64,000 bases of DNA from Butyrivibrio sp. INlla16 (GCF_900104155.1 NZ_FMYB01000010.1:1-64000), one strand, 5' to 3'; positions 1 to 8,989 are shown, counted from the first letter of the stretch. The notes: generated by a model not told the origin, from the letters alone. Program-made: numbers and translations.

Positions 1-210
1 TGCCGTACATTCAATAGGGTTGCCATTTTCGTCAGCCCATACGGATCCATCTTCATTGTAGAAGATGAACTTGGCACCCTTTTCAAAGCCAACAGTGATG
101 TGCAATGTCATCTTACTTGGTTTATTTTCGTCAGGAAGGAATTCAACAGTAGTTACTTTCCAAGGGTATTCAAGCTGAAGTGCAGCTGTAAATAAAGAAG
201 CATTATCCAT
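1..210 (-). CDS. ISL3 family transposase, N-terminal part (partial)
   Basis: Seventy codons are visible, from an ATG at 208-210 to the window edge. GGAG at 219-222 sits 8 bases upstream as ribosome binding site. The protein begins MDNASLFTAALQLEYPWKV and continues with LHITVGFEKGAKF, which follows the usual opening of ISL3 transposases (PWxVxxV, then LHIxIxFxxG before a small zinc-binding or degenerate region). The DDE catalytic domain lies outside the window. The match is from memory of the family; whether the copy is intact cannot be judged. Confidence 0.6.
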   Translation of the reverse strand, partial: MDNASLFTAALQLEYPWKVTTVEFLPDENKPSKMTLHITVGFEKGAKFIFYNEDGSVWADENGNPIECTA

Positions 211-310
211 AATGAGTACTCCATTCTGTTTGATATATCTAAGCGTACTCAAAATGGTTGTAACTATCAACAAAGTTTTAGTGGTTACCCACTATATTTG
301 GCGAAAGGCC
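1..310 (-). mobile_element. ISL3-type insertion sequence, one end only
   Basis: The window opens inside an insertion sequence whose transposase gene runs off the left edge. The outer end is placed near 310. The stretch 281-310, read on the minus strand, starts GGCCTTTCGCC and continues to GTGGGTAACCAC, which resembles terminal inverted repeats of ISL3-family elements from memory. The other end and the target duplication are outside the window, so the exact boundary is inferred. The element ends about 27 bp past the carB stop codon. Confidence 0.6.
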
Positions 311-337
311 ATAAAATCTTTTACCCTGCATTTTTAA

Positions 338-3300
338 TCATTTATTACTGTCCGTATTATGGTACTCCTGAAGGGACTTAATGTTTCCGCATCCGCCCTT
401 CTTAACTTCCTTTATTCCCTGTACTGCGGCTTTGGCTGCAGCAACTGTGGTGATGTAGGGAAGACGTGCCTTTATGGCTGCACGGCGAAGATATGCGTCA
501 TCATATTTTGCACCCTTTCCGATAGGTGTGTTAATTACAAGCTGAACCTCGCCATTTTTAATTATGTCCTCTACGTTGGGTCTGCCGCCCTCGTAGTTTT
601 TCATAATTCTTGTGGCATCTATGCCTGCTTCTACGATGGTCTCATAGGTCTTGCCTGTTGCATAAATCCTGAAGCCATCATCAGCAAAGCCTTTGGCGAT
701 TTCTGCTGCTTCGGGCTTGTCCTCCTCATTCAGTGATATGAGAACCGCACCCTCGAGAGGAAGAATCGCACCAGCTGCCTCTTCTGCCTTAAAGAAGGCT
801 TCTCCGGGAGTTTTTGCAAGTCCAAGTACCTCACCTGTTGAACGCATTTCAGGTCCAAGTACCGGATCAACCTCCGGGAACATATTGAAGGGGAATACAG
901 CCTCTTTTACGCCATAATATTCAGGCTCTGTATTCTTCTTTGCATCTATGAGCCCCTGCACCGGCGAAGGTCTTCCTGTGAGCTCGGCCGTAATAATATC
1001 AGTTGCCACAGGAACCATTTTTATTCCGCAAACCTTGGATACAAGCGGCACTGTGCGGGATGCGCGGGGATTGGCTTCAAGTACATAAACAGTGTCATCC
1101 TCAATAGCATACTGCATATTCATAAGACCAACGACGTTCATTTCTACAGCAATCTTTCTGGTGTACTCCTCGATTGTCTTAAGATGCTTTTCAGAAATAT
1201 GCTTTGAAGGAACGATGCAGGCAGAGTCTCCTGAGTGAATACCTGCAAGCTCGATGTGCTCCATAACTGCAGGAACAAATGCTCTCTCACCATCACTTAT
1301 CGCATCCGCTTCACACTCCAGTGCATTATGAAGGAATCTGTCTATAAGAATCGGTCTGTCAGGTGTGACACCGACAGCTGCTCTCATGTAACCTTCCATG
1401 CTCTCTTCGTCGCGAACAATCTCCATTCCTCTTCCGCCAAGTACGAAAGAAGGACGAACCATTACAGGATATCCTATTCTTGCAGCTATAGCTTTTGCTT
1501 CCTCTACATTTGATGCCATTCCTGACTCCGCCATAGGTATCTCGAGCTTCTCCATCATCATGCGGAACTGATCTCTGTCCTCGGCAAGGTCTATTACCTC
1601 AGGAGTTGTTCCAAGGATATTTACGCCCTCTTCCTTGAGCTTAGCTGCGAGGTTAAGAGGTGTCTGGCCTCCGAACTGTGCTATAACTCCCACCGGTTTT
1701 TCCTTTTTATAAATCTGAAGAACATCCTCAAGTGTAAGAGGCTCGAAGTAAAGTGTATCCGAAGTATCGTAGTCTGTTGATACCGTCTCGGGATTGCAGT
1801 TTACAATGATTGTCTCAAAGCCGAGCTTCTTAAGAGCAAGTGCTGCATGTACACAGCAGTAGTCAAACTCGATACCCTGTCCGATTCTGTTGGGGCCACC
1901 ACCGAGGATCATAATCTTCTTATTGGTGGATGACATATCCTTGGGATTCTCCAGCTGCGCATCAGTCTTATAAGTTGAGTAGTAATAAGCAGCGCCTTCG
2001 GTTCCGTATACATGTACGCCATCCCAGCTCTCAAGGAGTCCGAACTCCTCCCTCTTATTTCTGATATCATCTTCAGAAATATCAAGAAGTCCTGCAAGGT
2101 AGCGGTCTGCAAATCCGTCTTCTTTAGCTTTGACAAGGACTTCCTTAGTAGGAACTTTTCCTGCAAATTCGGATACGATAGCGCTCTCTTCATCTACAAG
2201 TTCTTTTATCTCTGTAAGGAAGTAGTGCTTAACCTTTGTGATATCAAATATCTCATCTACAGTCACACCCTTTTTGAAGGCTTCATATATAAGGAAATAT
2301 CTCTCAGAAGAAGCATCCTTAAGCAGATGCAATAGCTCTTCCTTATCCATCTCCTCATATTTCTTCACATTACCAAGCCCGTATCTTCCCTTCTCAAGGG
2401 ATCTTATCGCCTTCTGGAAAGCTTCCTTGAAGTTCTTACCGATGGACATTACTTCGCCCACAGCTCTCATCTGTGTTCCGAGCTTATCCTCCACGCCGTG
2501 GAATTTCTCAAACGCCCAGCGCGCGAACTTAACAACAACGTAGTCACCGTTCGGCACATACTTATCGAGAGTTCCGAACTTGGAATCAGGAAGCTCAGAG
2601 AGTGTAAGACCCGTTGCAAGCTTTGCTGATACAAGGGCAATCGGGAAACCGGTCGCCTTACTTGCAAGTGCAGAAGATCTTGAAGTTCTGGGGTTGATCT
2701 CAATTACAACAATTCTTCCGGTCTTCGGATCGTGAGCGAACTGTACGTTCGTACCACCGATAACTCCGATGTGCTCTACAATCTTATAGGCCTGGCGCTG
2801 CAACTCCTCCTGAAGCTTTTCATCTATAGTGAGCATAGGCGCAGTACAGAAGGAATCTCCCGTGTGGACACCGACAGGATCAACGTTTTCAATAAAGCAT
2901 ACGGTGATCATGTTGTTGTCCTTATCTCTTACAACCTCAAGCTCAAGCTCTTCCCATCCAAGGATTGACTCCTCAACAAGAACCTGATGGATGATGGATG
3001 CAGCAAGACCTCTGGCACAGACTGTCTGAAGTTCTTCCTTATTGTAAACAAGGCCGCCGCCTGCTCCGCCCATGGTGTAAGCAGGTCTTAAAACAACAGG
3101 ATATCCAAGCTCATCAGCTTCAGCGAGCGCCTCTTCGATGCTGTAGCAGGCCTTGGATCTTGCCATCTCAATGCCAAGCATATCCATGGTCTTCTTGAAC
3201 TCTGTTCTGTCCTCGCCTCGCTCAATGGCATCTACCTGAACACCTATAACCTTGACGTTATATTTTTCCAGGACACCTGCCTTATAAAGTTCTGAACACA

Positions 3301-3592
3301 AATTAAGACCAGATTGTCCTCCCAAATTGGGCAAAAGAGCATCCGGTCTTTCTTTTTCAATTACAGCGGCAACGCGCTCTACATTAAGGGGTTCAATATA
3401 AGTCCTGTCAGCCATCTCCGGATCTGTCATAATAGTAGCCGGATTGGAATTAACCAGGACGATTTCGTAGCCAAGACTCCTAAGCGCCTTGCAGGCCTGA
3501 GTTCCCGAATAGTCAAATTCGCAAGCCTGTCCGATGACAATAGGGCCTGAGCCGATTATTAGTACCTTGTGGATATCTGTTCTCTGTGCCAT
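338..3592 (-). CDS. carB: Carbamoyl-phosphate synthase large subunit
   Basis: CarB makes carbamoyl phosphate from bicarbonate, ammonia (channelled from CarA) and two ATP, feeding pyrimidine and arginine synthesis in the cytoplasm. At 1084 residues it is full length. Two homologous ATP-grasp halves are visible: the first begins KVLIIGSGPIVIGQACEFDY near residue 10, the second begins KKIMILGGGPNRIGQGIEFD near residue 560. The last ~140 residues form the MGS-like allosteric domain (ISLNEEDKPEAAEIAKGF, later INTPIGKG). No carA lies beside it: the gene upstream on the same strand is a sulfur-metabolism PLP enzyme, so the small subunit must be elsewhere. The downstream side is cut short by an insertion sequence and no terminator is visible between the two. 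Confidence 0.97.
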   Translation of the reverse strand: MAQRTDIHKVLIIGSGPIVIGQACEFDYSGTQACKALRSLGYEIVLVNSNPATIMTDPEMADRTYIEPLNVERVAAVIEKERPDALLPNLGGQSGLNLCSELYKAGVLEKYNVKVIGVQVDAIERGEDRTEFKKTMDMLGIEMARSKACYSIEEALAEADELGYPVVLRPAYTMGGAGGGLVYNKEELQTVCARGLAASIIHQVLVEESILGWEELELEVVRDKDNNMITVCFIENVDPVGVHTGDSFCTAPMLTIDEKLQEELQRQAYKIVEHIGVIGGTNVQFAHDPKTGRIVVIEINPRTSRSSALASKATGFPIALVSAKLATGLTLSELPDSKFGTLDKYVPNGDYVVVKFARWAFEKFHGVEDKLGTQMRAVGEVMSIGKNFKEAFQKAIRSLEKGRYGLGNVKKYEEMDKEELLHLLKDASSERYFLIYEAFKKGVTVDEIFDITKVKHYFLTEIKELVDEESAIVSEFAGKVPTKEVLVKAKEDGFADRYLAGLLDISEDDIRNKREEFGLLESWDGVHVYGTEGAAYYYSTYKTDAQLENPKDMSSTNKKIMILGGGPNRIGQGIEFDYCCVHAALALKKLGFETIIVNCNPETVSTDYDTSDTLYFEPLTLEDVLQIYKKEKPVGVIAQFGGQTPLNLAAKLKEEGVNILGTTPEVIDLAEDRDQFRMMMEKLEIPMAESGMASNVEEAKAIAARIGYPVMVRPSFVLGGRGMEIVRDEESMEGYMRAAVGVTPDRPILIDRFLHNALECEADAISDGERAFVPAVMEHIELAGIHSGDSACIVPSKHISEKHLKTIEEYTRKIAVEMNVVGLMNMQYAIEDDTVYVLEANPRASRTVPLVSKVCGIKMVPVATDIITAELTGRPSPVQGLIDAKKNTEPEYYGVKEAVFPFNMFPEVDPVLGPEMRSTGEVLGLAKTPGEAFFKAEEAAGAILPLEGAVLISLNEEDKPEAAEIAKGFADDGFRIYATGKTYETIVEAGIDATRIMKNYEGGRPNVEDIIKNGEVQLVINTPIGKGAKYDDAYLRRAAIKARLPYITTVAAAKAAVQGIKEVKKGGCGNIKSLQEYHNTDSNK

Positions 3593-3668
3593 GTTACTCT
3601 CCCATTCCTAAAATTTTCCTCTAAAAATTTTATTATCCATGGAAGAATAAAACAAGTAGTAAATTTAA

Positions 3669-4862
3669 TTATTTTTGGTTCTCTTTTTCTGCGATCGCAA
3701 ACACGCGGTTAAACTCACAGACTAGATCTGCAATACCTTCAATTCCTACTGAAAGCCTTAATACCCTGTCATTGATTCCATTCTTTTCAAGAAGGGCACT
3801 TGGTACATCTGCATGTGTCTGAGTAATCGGATAGGTAATTAGTGTCTCTGTTCCGCCAAGGCTCTCAGCAAAATAAATAAGCTGAACATTATTAAGAATG
3901 GCGTGTGCAAATTCAGCAGAATCCACTTCAAATGTCACCATTGCCCCAAAGCCCTTTGCCTGCTTTTTCATGATCTCATAACCCGGATGCTCGGGGAGTC
4001 CGGGATAAATTACCTTTGTCACATGCTTGTTAGTTTTAAGATATTTTGCGAGTGCCAGCGCATTTTGTTGTGCCCTGTCGAGTCTTACCGCAAGAGTTCT
4101 GATTCCGCGAAGAATGAGCCAGCTATCAAAGGGTGAAAGTCCCGCACCTGTTGTCTTGTAGATGAATCTTAACCTCTCATCAAGCTCTTCATCCTTTACA
4201 ATCACAAAGCCGCCTATAGTGTCGTGATGTCCTCCAAGGAACTTCGTTCCGGAATGAAGAACAATATCAGCTCCGAGGTTAAGAGGATTCTGAAAATAAG
4301 GTGACAAAAAAGTGTTATCCACTATAAGTAATAGTCCCTTTTCTTTAGTTGTTTTAGAGAGCTCTTCTATATCAGTTACATTCATCATAGGATTTGTGGG
4401 TGTCTCAAGATAAACGGCCTTCGTGTTTTCCTTTATATAAGGTGTTATATCCTCACTGCTAAGGCTAACCGCTGTATACTCAAGACCGTTCTTTTTGCTT
4501 ATCTCATTAAAAAGTCTGATGCTCCCACCATAAAGATCTTCATCTATAATGAAGTGATCCCCGGGGCTAAAAAGCTCCATTACAGTAGCAATTGCTGCCA
4601 TTCCGCTGGCAAATGCAATGGCATCCTTTCCGTTTTCAAGGTAAGCAACTATAGATTCCAATTGCTTTCTTGTCGGATTCTGCATTCTGGTATAATCATA
4701 GCCCGTTGTATCCCCAAGTCCCGGGTGTGCAAAAGTAGCTGTCTGATATATTGGATAGCTGATAGCTCCCCACTTATCCAGAAGATTTCTGTCCAGTTGC
4801 TGACACTTAGTCTCTATGCTGCAATTTATATCTGTACACTTGTTGCAACCACTGCAATCCAT
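3669..4862 (-). CDS. Cys/Met-metabolism PLP enzyme (cystathionine gamma-synthase or beta/gamma-lyase type)
   Basis: A fold-type I PLP enzyme of the Cys/Met metabolism family, acting on cystathionine, homoserine esters or related sulfur amino acids. The PLP lysine is K207 in HSGTKFLGGHHD; other family marks are ASGMAAI, ETPTNPMMN and VDNTF. Length is 397 residues from the chosen start. A methionine six codons further upstream (4880) is rejected because AAGGGAG, the obvious ribosome binding site, lies inside that extension. The N-terminus is odd: CSGCNKCTDINCSIETKC carries five cysteines (C3, C6, C9, C14, C20) before the normal domain begins. A YezD-like gene ends 20 bp upstream, so the two are probably co-transcribed. 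Sequence alone does not separate synthase from lyase; sulfur metabolism is certain enough. Confidence 0.85.
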   Translation of the reverse strand: MDCSGCNKCTDINCSIETKCQQLDRNLLDKWGAISYPIYQTATFAHPGLGDTTGYDYTRMQNPTRKQLESIVAYLENGKDAIAFASGMAAIATVMELFSPGDHFIIDEDLYGGSIRLFNEISKKNGLEYTAVSLSSEDITPYIKENTKAVYLETPTNPMMNVTDIEELSKTTKEKGLLLIVDNTFLSPYFQNPLNLGADIVLHSGTKFLGGHHDTIGGFVIVKDEELDERLRFIYKTTGAGLSPFDSWLILRGIRTLAVRLDRAQQNALALAKYLKTNKHVTKVIYPGLPEHPGYEIMKKQAKGFGAMVTFEVDSAEFAHAILNNVQLIYFAESLGGTETLITYPITQTHADVPSALLEKNGINDRVLRLSVGIEGIADLVCEFNRVFAIAEKENQK

Positions 4863-4882
4863 ACTAATCACTCCCTTCAAGA

Positions 4883-5035
4883 TCAGAATCTTTCTTTTGA
4901 ACTGGTTTCTATCTGTGTGATCTTGCCATCATGTACAGTTATAGTTACAGTTCCGTACTTCAGGTTTTCAACCTGATTTCTTATCCTTTTCCATACGTCT
5001 TCCAACAAATCTTTTTCCACATCCGCCTTTGCCAT
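4883..5035 (-). CDS. YezD-like (DUF2292) small protein
   Basis: A 50-residue protein beginning MAKADVEKDLLEDVWKRI and ending TSSKERF. The core, LKYGTVTITVHDGKITQIE, fits the small YezD/DUF2292 family, whose members carry a GSVTI-x-HDGKV-x-QI pattern and tend to sit near sulfur assimilation genes. Function in the family is unknown to me. The start is an ATG with GGAG in GGTGAGGAGAAAATT just upstream. It ends 20 bp before the cystathionine-type PLP enzyme, consistent with one operon. MalY/PatB lies 85 bp upstream on the same strand and may be part of the same transcript. Confidence 0.8.
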   Translation of the reverse strand: MAKADVEKDLLEDVWKRIRNQVENLKYGTVTITVHDGKITQIETSSKERF

Positions 5036-5120
5036 AATTTTCTCCTCACCTGTCTATCCAAGACATTTTTATTTAAGAAGATATTACCTTGCCATAATAT
5101 CCTGCACAATTTCATAAAGC

Positions 5121-6311
5121 TTATAGACTGCTATCATGATTTCTTACCCCTTCATATAGCTGAGTCATTGCCTGCTCAAGTATCTTTCTGGGACAGGCAA
5201 TATTTATTCTTTCAAATAGAGCTGTCTCTCTTCCGAAAATGATTCCGGGATCAAGCCACAGATGTGCTTCATCAACTATCAGTTTTTCAAGTTCCTTATG
5301 ATTATCAGTAAATTCGCTGAAATCGAGCCATATGAGATACGTCCCCTCAGGTTCTATAAGATGTATTTGAGGAAGCTTTTCTTTCAAAAAGTCCTTGACA
5401 TAAGAAACATTCCCCTCGAGATATTCAATTAACTCATCAAGCCATTTTTCGCCCTTGGTATATGCCGACATTGTTGCTGTTAATCCGACAGCATTGCACT
5501 GACTATAACCTGCAGCCTCATTCTCAGCTACAAATACCCTTCTTATTTCTTCATTCGGAATGATTATGTTGGCTATCTGAAGACCTGCAATGTTGAAGGT
5601 CTTACTTGGAGAGGTGCCCACAATAAGCTTTCCGGTATACTCCTCTCCGAGTGAAATATAAGGCGTATGCTTATTTCCCTTGTAAATAAAATCAGAATGA
5701 ATTTCATCTGCAAAAACATATACATCATGTTTTTTACATATATCAGCAATTCTCGTAAGTTCGTCTTTTGTCCATACTCTGCCCACCGGATTATGCGGAC
5801 TGCAAAGAAGAAACAGCTTAACATTCTCTGAAATTATCTTCTTTTCAAAATCATCAAAATCAATTTCGTAGTGACCATTCTTATAAACAAGCTGGTTGTT
5901 TACCAATTTTCTGCCGTTTTGTTTAACCGTCTCAGCAAAGGGATAATAGACAGGCTGCTGTATCAGGATGGCATCGCCTTTATCCGTAAGTGCTCTTATC
6001 GCTGTCGCTATGGCATATACAACACCGGGTGTTAGAACATTCCAGTTGTCCTTTATTTCAAAACCATGTCTCTTAAGATACCAGTTTCTTAGCGCAGTTT
6101 TGTAATCATCTTTGGGATCGGTATATCCAAAGATCCCGTGCTTTACTCTTTTTTCTATGTCCTCTATCACTTCATCAGGAAGCTTAAAATCCATGTCTGC
6201 AACCCATAGTGGAAGCAGATCGTCTCTCTTTTTTCTTTCGGGACCGAAATCGTATTTGAGAGAGGAAGTGTTTTTGCGGTCTACTATTTTGTCAAAGTTG
6301 TATATTGTCAT
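5121..6311 (-). CDS. MalY/PatB family C-S lyase (cystathionine beta-lyase type aminotransferase fold)
   Basis: A 396-residue class I/II aminotransferase-fold PLP enzyme of the MalY/PatB family, which cleaves the C-S bond of cystathionine or cysteine S-conjugates to give thiol, pyruvate and ammonia. Diagnostic stretches are LLPLWVADMDF near the N-terminus, LLCSPHNPVGRVW, VFADEIHSDF, and the PLP-lysine segment SPSKTFNIAGLQ. The start is taken at 6311 rather than 6323, because GAGGG lies 5 to 6 bases before the second methionine and nothing comparable precedes the first. That GAGGG belongs to a dispersed repeat (6316-6363) lying just upstream. Neighbours are cysK upstream and the YezD/PLP enzyme pair downstream, supporting a role in transsulfuration or cysteine/methionine interconversion. 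Confidence 0.88.
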   Translation of the reverse strand: MTIYNFDKIVDRKNTSSLKYDFGPERKKRDDLLPLWVADMDFKLPDEVIEDIEKRVKHGIFGYTDPKDDYKTALRNWYLKRHGFEIKDNWNVLTPGVVYAIATAIRALTDKGDAILIQQPVYYPFAETVKQNGRKLVNNQLVYKNGHYEIDFDDFEKKIISENVKLFLLCSPHNPVGRVWTKDELTRIADICKKHDVYVFADEIHSDFIYKGNKHTPYISLGEEYTGKLIVGTSPSKTFNIAGLQIANIIIPNEEIRRVFVAENEAAGYSQCNAVGLTATMSAYTKGEKWLDELIEYLEGNVSYVKDFLKEKLPQIHLIEPEGTYLIWLDFSEFTDNHKELEKLIVDEAHLWLDPGIIFGRETALFERINIACPRKILEQAMTQLYEGVRNHDSSL

Positions 6312-6315
6312 ATTT

Positions 6316-6363
6316 ACCCTCATCCGGCACTTCGTGCCACCTTCCCCCTAAAAGGGGGAAGGC
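6316..6363. repeat. Dispersed two-hairpin repeat, copy A
   Basis: Plus-strand reading: CCTCATCC, then a short stem GGCAC-TTCG-GTGCC, then CCTTCCCCC, a 4-base spacer and GGGGGAAGG. Two hairpins are visible, the second a 9-bp perfect stem. Similar copies lie at 22149-22193 and 50139-50187, and a fragment at 61587-61603. This copy abuts the malY start and its minus-strand end supplies the GAGGG Shine-Dalgarno. Confidence 0.85.
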
Positions 6364-6407
6364 TTTTGAATAATAAACTTTTATGTTTAATATACATATA
6401 TTGAATA

Positions 6408-6452
6408 TAGAAAGTGCTCCGGAAGCGGATGAGCTTCGGAGCAATTCTTTTT
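6408..6452. terminator. Possible terminator hairpin between cysK and malY
   Basis: GCTCCGGAAGC and GCTTCGGAGC form a stem with a short loop, followed on the plus strand by AATTCTTTTTT. The U-run is on the plus strand, while both flanking genes run minus, so it is not a clean terminator for cysK; minus-strand transcripts would form the hairpin but lack a strong U tract. The remaining sequence to 6574 shows no recognisable element. Confidence 0.35.
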
Positions 6453-6574
6453 TCCGAAAGGAGATTTAGAACCGGAATTCATAATTTGCGTACTGTGAAC
6501 AAATGATTTTCACATGTACTATTCTTATCTACATATTGGCTGGATATGTATAAATTGTCTCTACTCTGTTTTTA

Positions 6575-7510
6575 TCAATCTGCAAAAAGCGGTGTTGAAA
6601 GGTATCTGTCACCTGAATCAGGAAGAAGAACTACTATATTCTTACCCTTGTTCTCAGGTCTTGCTGCAAGAATTGTTGCTGCCTTAAGTGCTGCACCTGA
6701 TGAGATACCAACAAGTATTCCCTCTGAAACCGCAAACCTTTTGCCCTCTGCAAAAGCATCTTCATTCTCGATAGCAAGAACTTCATCGTAAACCTTTGTG
6801 TTAAGGGTTTCCGGAACGAAGCCTGCACCGATTCCCTGAATCTTGTGAGGTCCTGCTTCGCCCTTAGTAAGAACAGGGCTTGTAGCGGGCTCAACTGCAA
6901 CAACCTTAACATCAGGATTCTGTTCCTTAAGATATTCACCAACACCTGTGATGGTTCCGCCTGTACCTACACCTGCAACAAAGATATCAACCTTACCGTC
7001 TGTCTGCTTCCAGATCTCAGGACCTGTAGTAGCCTTATGGATAGCAGGGTTAGCGGGATTTACGAACTGCCCGAGGATAATTGCTCCATCGATTTCCTTC
7101 TCGAGCTCTTCTGCCTTTGCAATTGCTCCCTTCATTCCCTTGGCACCCTCTGTAAGAACGATCTCAGCTCCGTATGCCTTAAGAAGATTTCTTCTCTCAA
7201 CACTCATGGTATCAGGAAGTGTAAGTATTGCTCTGTAGCCCTTTGCTGCTGCAACTGCTGCAAGACCGATTCCTGTATTTCCGGATGTGGGCTCGATGAT
7301 TGTTGCTCCGGGTTTAAGCTTTCCGCTCTTTTCAGCATCCTCTATCATGCTAAGTGCTACTCTGTCCTTTACGGATCCTGCAGGATTGAGATACTCAAGT
7401 TTTGCAAGAAGTGTTGCATCTGTAACTCCTGCCTTTTTGCTGTAGCCGTTAAGCTGTAAGATTGGTGTTCCCCCAATAAGATCAAGTGCGCTCTGATTAA
7501 TGTATGCCAT
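6575..7510 (-). CDS. cysK: Cysteine synthase A (O-acetylserine sulfhydrylase)
   Basis: Fold-type II PLP enzyme joining sulfide to O-acetylserine to make cysteine. The 311-residue length is standard. The PLP lysine is K48 in [10 protein letters not shown]; the substrate loop is PTSGNTG; the phosphate-binding [10 protein letters not shown] loop and the C-terminal [12 protein letters not shown] are all present. The start ATG at 7510 follows a GGAGAAA ribosome binding site. A plausible promoter (7577-7604) lies upstream. The gene forms part of a sulfur amino acid neighbourhood with MalY/PatB and a cystathionine-type enzyme downstream and metNIQ upstream, and is a likely target of the Rrf2 regulators nearby. 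Confidence 0.96.
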   Translation of the reverse strand: MAYINQSALDLIGGTPILQLNGYSKKAGVTDATLLAKLEYLNPAGSVKDRVALSMIEDAEKSGKLKPGATIIEPTSGNTGIGLAAVAAAKGYRAILTLPDTMSVERRNLLKAYGAEIVLTEGAKGMKGAIAKAEELEKEIDGAIILGQFVNPANPAIHKATTGPEIWKQTDGKVDIFVAGVGTGGTITGVGEYLKEQNPDVKVVAVEPATSPVLTKGEAGPHKIQGIGAGFVPETLNTKVYDEVLAIENEDAFAEGKRFAVSEGILVGISSGAALKAATILAARPENKGKNIVVLLPDSGDRYLSTPLFAD

Positions 7511-7576
7511 GATATTTCTCCTCCGTTTTTAATTTATTTTTCATTTCGTTTTTATGTGTCGTTTGTTGATATAAGG

Positions 7577-7604
7577 ATAATAACACGGCACTCATCTTTG
7601 TAAA
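7577..7604 (-). promoter_or_regulatory. Putative cysK promoter
   Basis: On the minus strand TTTACA (7599-7604) and TATTAT (7577-7582) are separated by 16 bp, giving acceptable sigma-A type -35 and -10 boxes about 70 bp before the cysK start. The assignment rests on these hexamers only. Confidence 0.45.
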
Positions 7605-7657
7605 ATGAAGTAATAATTATCGGTAGAAATAAACTTTACTTATTGCTTCGATAACTA

Positions 7658-8989
7658 TCAGTTATACTCCTTAATCTCAGTTTTTATAAAGGAATCCAAA
7701 AGCTCTACGTATTTCTCTTTGGTTAGCTTAGGCTCATATTCATCAACTATCTTCTTCGCGGTTTTGGCATTGTCTCTAAGAAACCTATATGCCCCCAGAG
7801 CAAACACTTTTGCTGTCTCGATATACGCCAGTTCTTCGTCCACTACTTCAAAGTCAGCGCCATGGAATTTTCCTTCTATACCACCTGTATTAAATGTATA
7901 AACCGGTTGGATATGCTGAAGATCTCCAACGTCCGTGGAGCCACCGCTGAACTCTCCTTTATCATCTGCCACTTCCACGTTATACTTATCGCCGGCTGCT
8001 ATTTTTGCTGCCTCAACAAGATCTTCCTCCGGAACCACCGGCAGCGTCGGCAGGTATCCCGGCATCGTCTCAATCTCAACAGTTGCTCCAAGCGCCGATC
8101 CGCCTGCGAAAAACGCTCTGTCAGTTTTGTTTGATGCATCAATTATGGCTTCGTTGTTCCCTGCTCTTACAAGGGTCTCTATAACAACCTCATCGGGGAT
8201 TACATTTACGAGATCTCCACCCTTTGTCATAATCGGATGTATCCTTACATGATCTGTATCCTTGAAGGTCTCTCTGTGATAGCCAAGTGCTGCAAGTCCT
8301 AGTGAAGCAGCATTAAGAGCATTCACTCCAAGCTCTGGAGCAGCGGCAGCATGAGAAGCTTTTCCATGAACCTTTATTACCTTACTTACAAAGCCATTAT
8401 TGGTTCTGCTGCTAAAGCTGATCTTATCTCCGTTTGAGCTGTGATGAGCTATCGAAAGATCGACATCATCAAATGCACCAATCCTAATAAGTTCACATTT
8501 TCCTCCGCCATATTTGATCTTTCCTTCATCCTTCAATTTGTTCTTGAATTCTACCTCGCCGTATTCCTCCGCAGGTACCGCAAAGAATACAACCTGTCCG
8601 TCGAGCGACTGTGCTATCTCTTTGTCGGAAAGAGCAATTGCCGCTCCCAGGATTCCTGTAAGCTGAGCATGATGTCCGCAGCAATGTGCTCCCTGACTCT
8701 TCTTGTTAAAATGAGGATGATTTGTAATTCTAAGAGCATCAAGTTCTCCGATAAGAGCAAGGCTTACATTGTCCTTTTTGTCCTGATTAAGATATGCCTT
8801 CACACCTGTTACTGCATGCCCCTCAGTAACCTCCAGTCCAAGTTTTTTTGTAAAATCCGCAAACTTTTCTGCTGTCCTGAACTCCTTGTATCCAAGCTCC
8901 GCATGATCATAAATATCTCTTGCAAATTCTATAATTTCATCTCTGTGCGAATCTATTATGTCTATAATTTTTTTCTCTATAGCATCCAT
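7658..8989 (-). CDS. M20 family metallo-amidohydrolase
   Basis: A 443-residue zinc-dependent amidohydrolase of peptidase family M20 (subfamily D), a group that removes acyl groups from amino acids or small peptides. Metal-ligand motifs seen are GAHCCGHHAQ, the acidic VFFAVPAEEYGE, AHHSS and, near the C-terminus, FNTGGIEGKFHGADFE. The start at 8989 has GGAGACC nine bases upstream; the longer open frame to 9052 would overlap metQ and lacks a binding site. It follows metQ directly (its start is 38 bp past the metQ stop), so a substrate such as an N-acylated methionine or S-substituted cysteine imported by MetNIQ is plausible, but that is inference from position only. Confidence 0.85.
   Translation of the reverse strand: MDAIEKKIIDIIDSHRDEIIEFARDIYDHAELGYKEFRTAEKFADFTKKLGLEVTEGHAVTGVKAYLNQDKKDNVSLALIGELDALRITNHPHFNKKSQGAHCCGHHAQLTGILGAAIALSDKEIAQSLDGQVVFFAVPAEEYGEVEFKNKLKDEGKIKYGGGKCELIRIGAFDDVDLSIAHHSSNGDKISFSSRTNNGFVSKVIKVHGKASHAAAAPELGVNALNAASLGLAALGYHRETFKDTDHVRIHPIMTKGGDLVNVIPDEVVIETLVRAGNNEAIIDASNKTDRAFFAGGSALGATVEIETMPGYLPTLPVVPEEDLVEAAKIAAGDKYNVEVADDKGEFSGGSTDVGDLQHIQPVYTFNTGGIEGKFHGADFEVVDEELAYIETAKVFALGAYRFLRDNAKTAKKIVDEYEPKLTKEKYVELLDSFIKTEIKEYN

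Noticed and set aside
359..3550. Several open frames on the plus strand inside carB
   Set aside because: They are antisense to a full-length conserved gene, have no ribosome binding sites and resemble no proteins.
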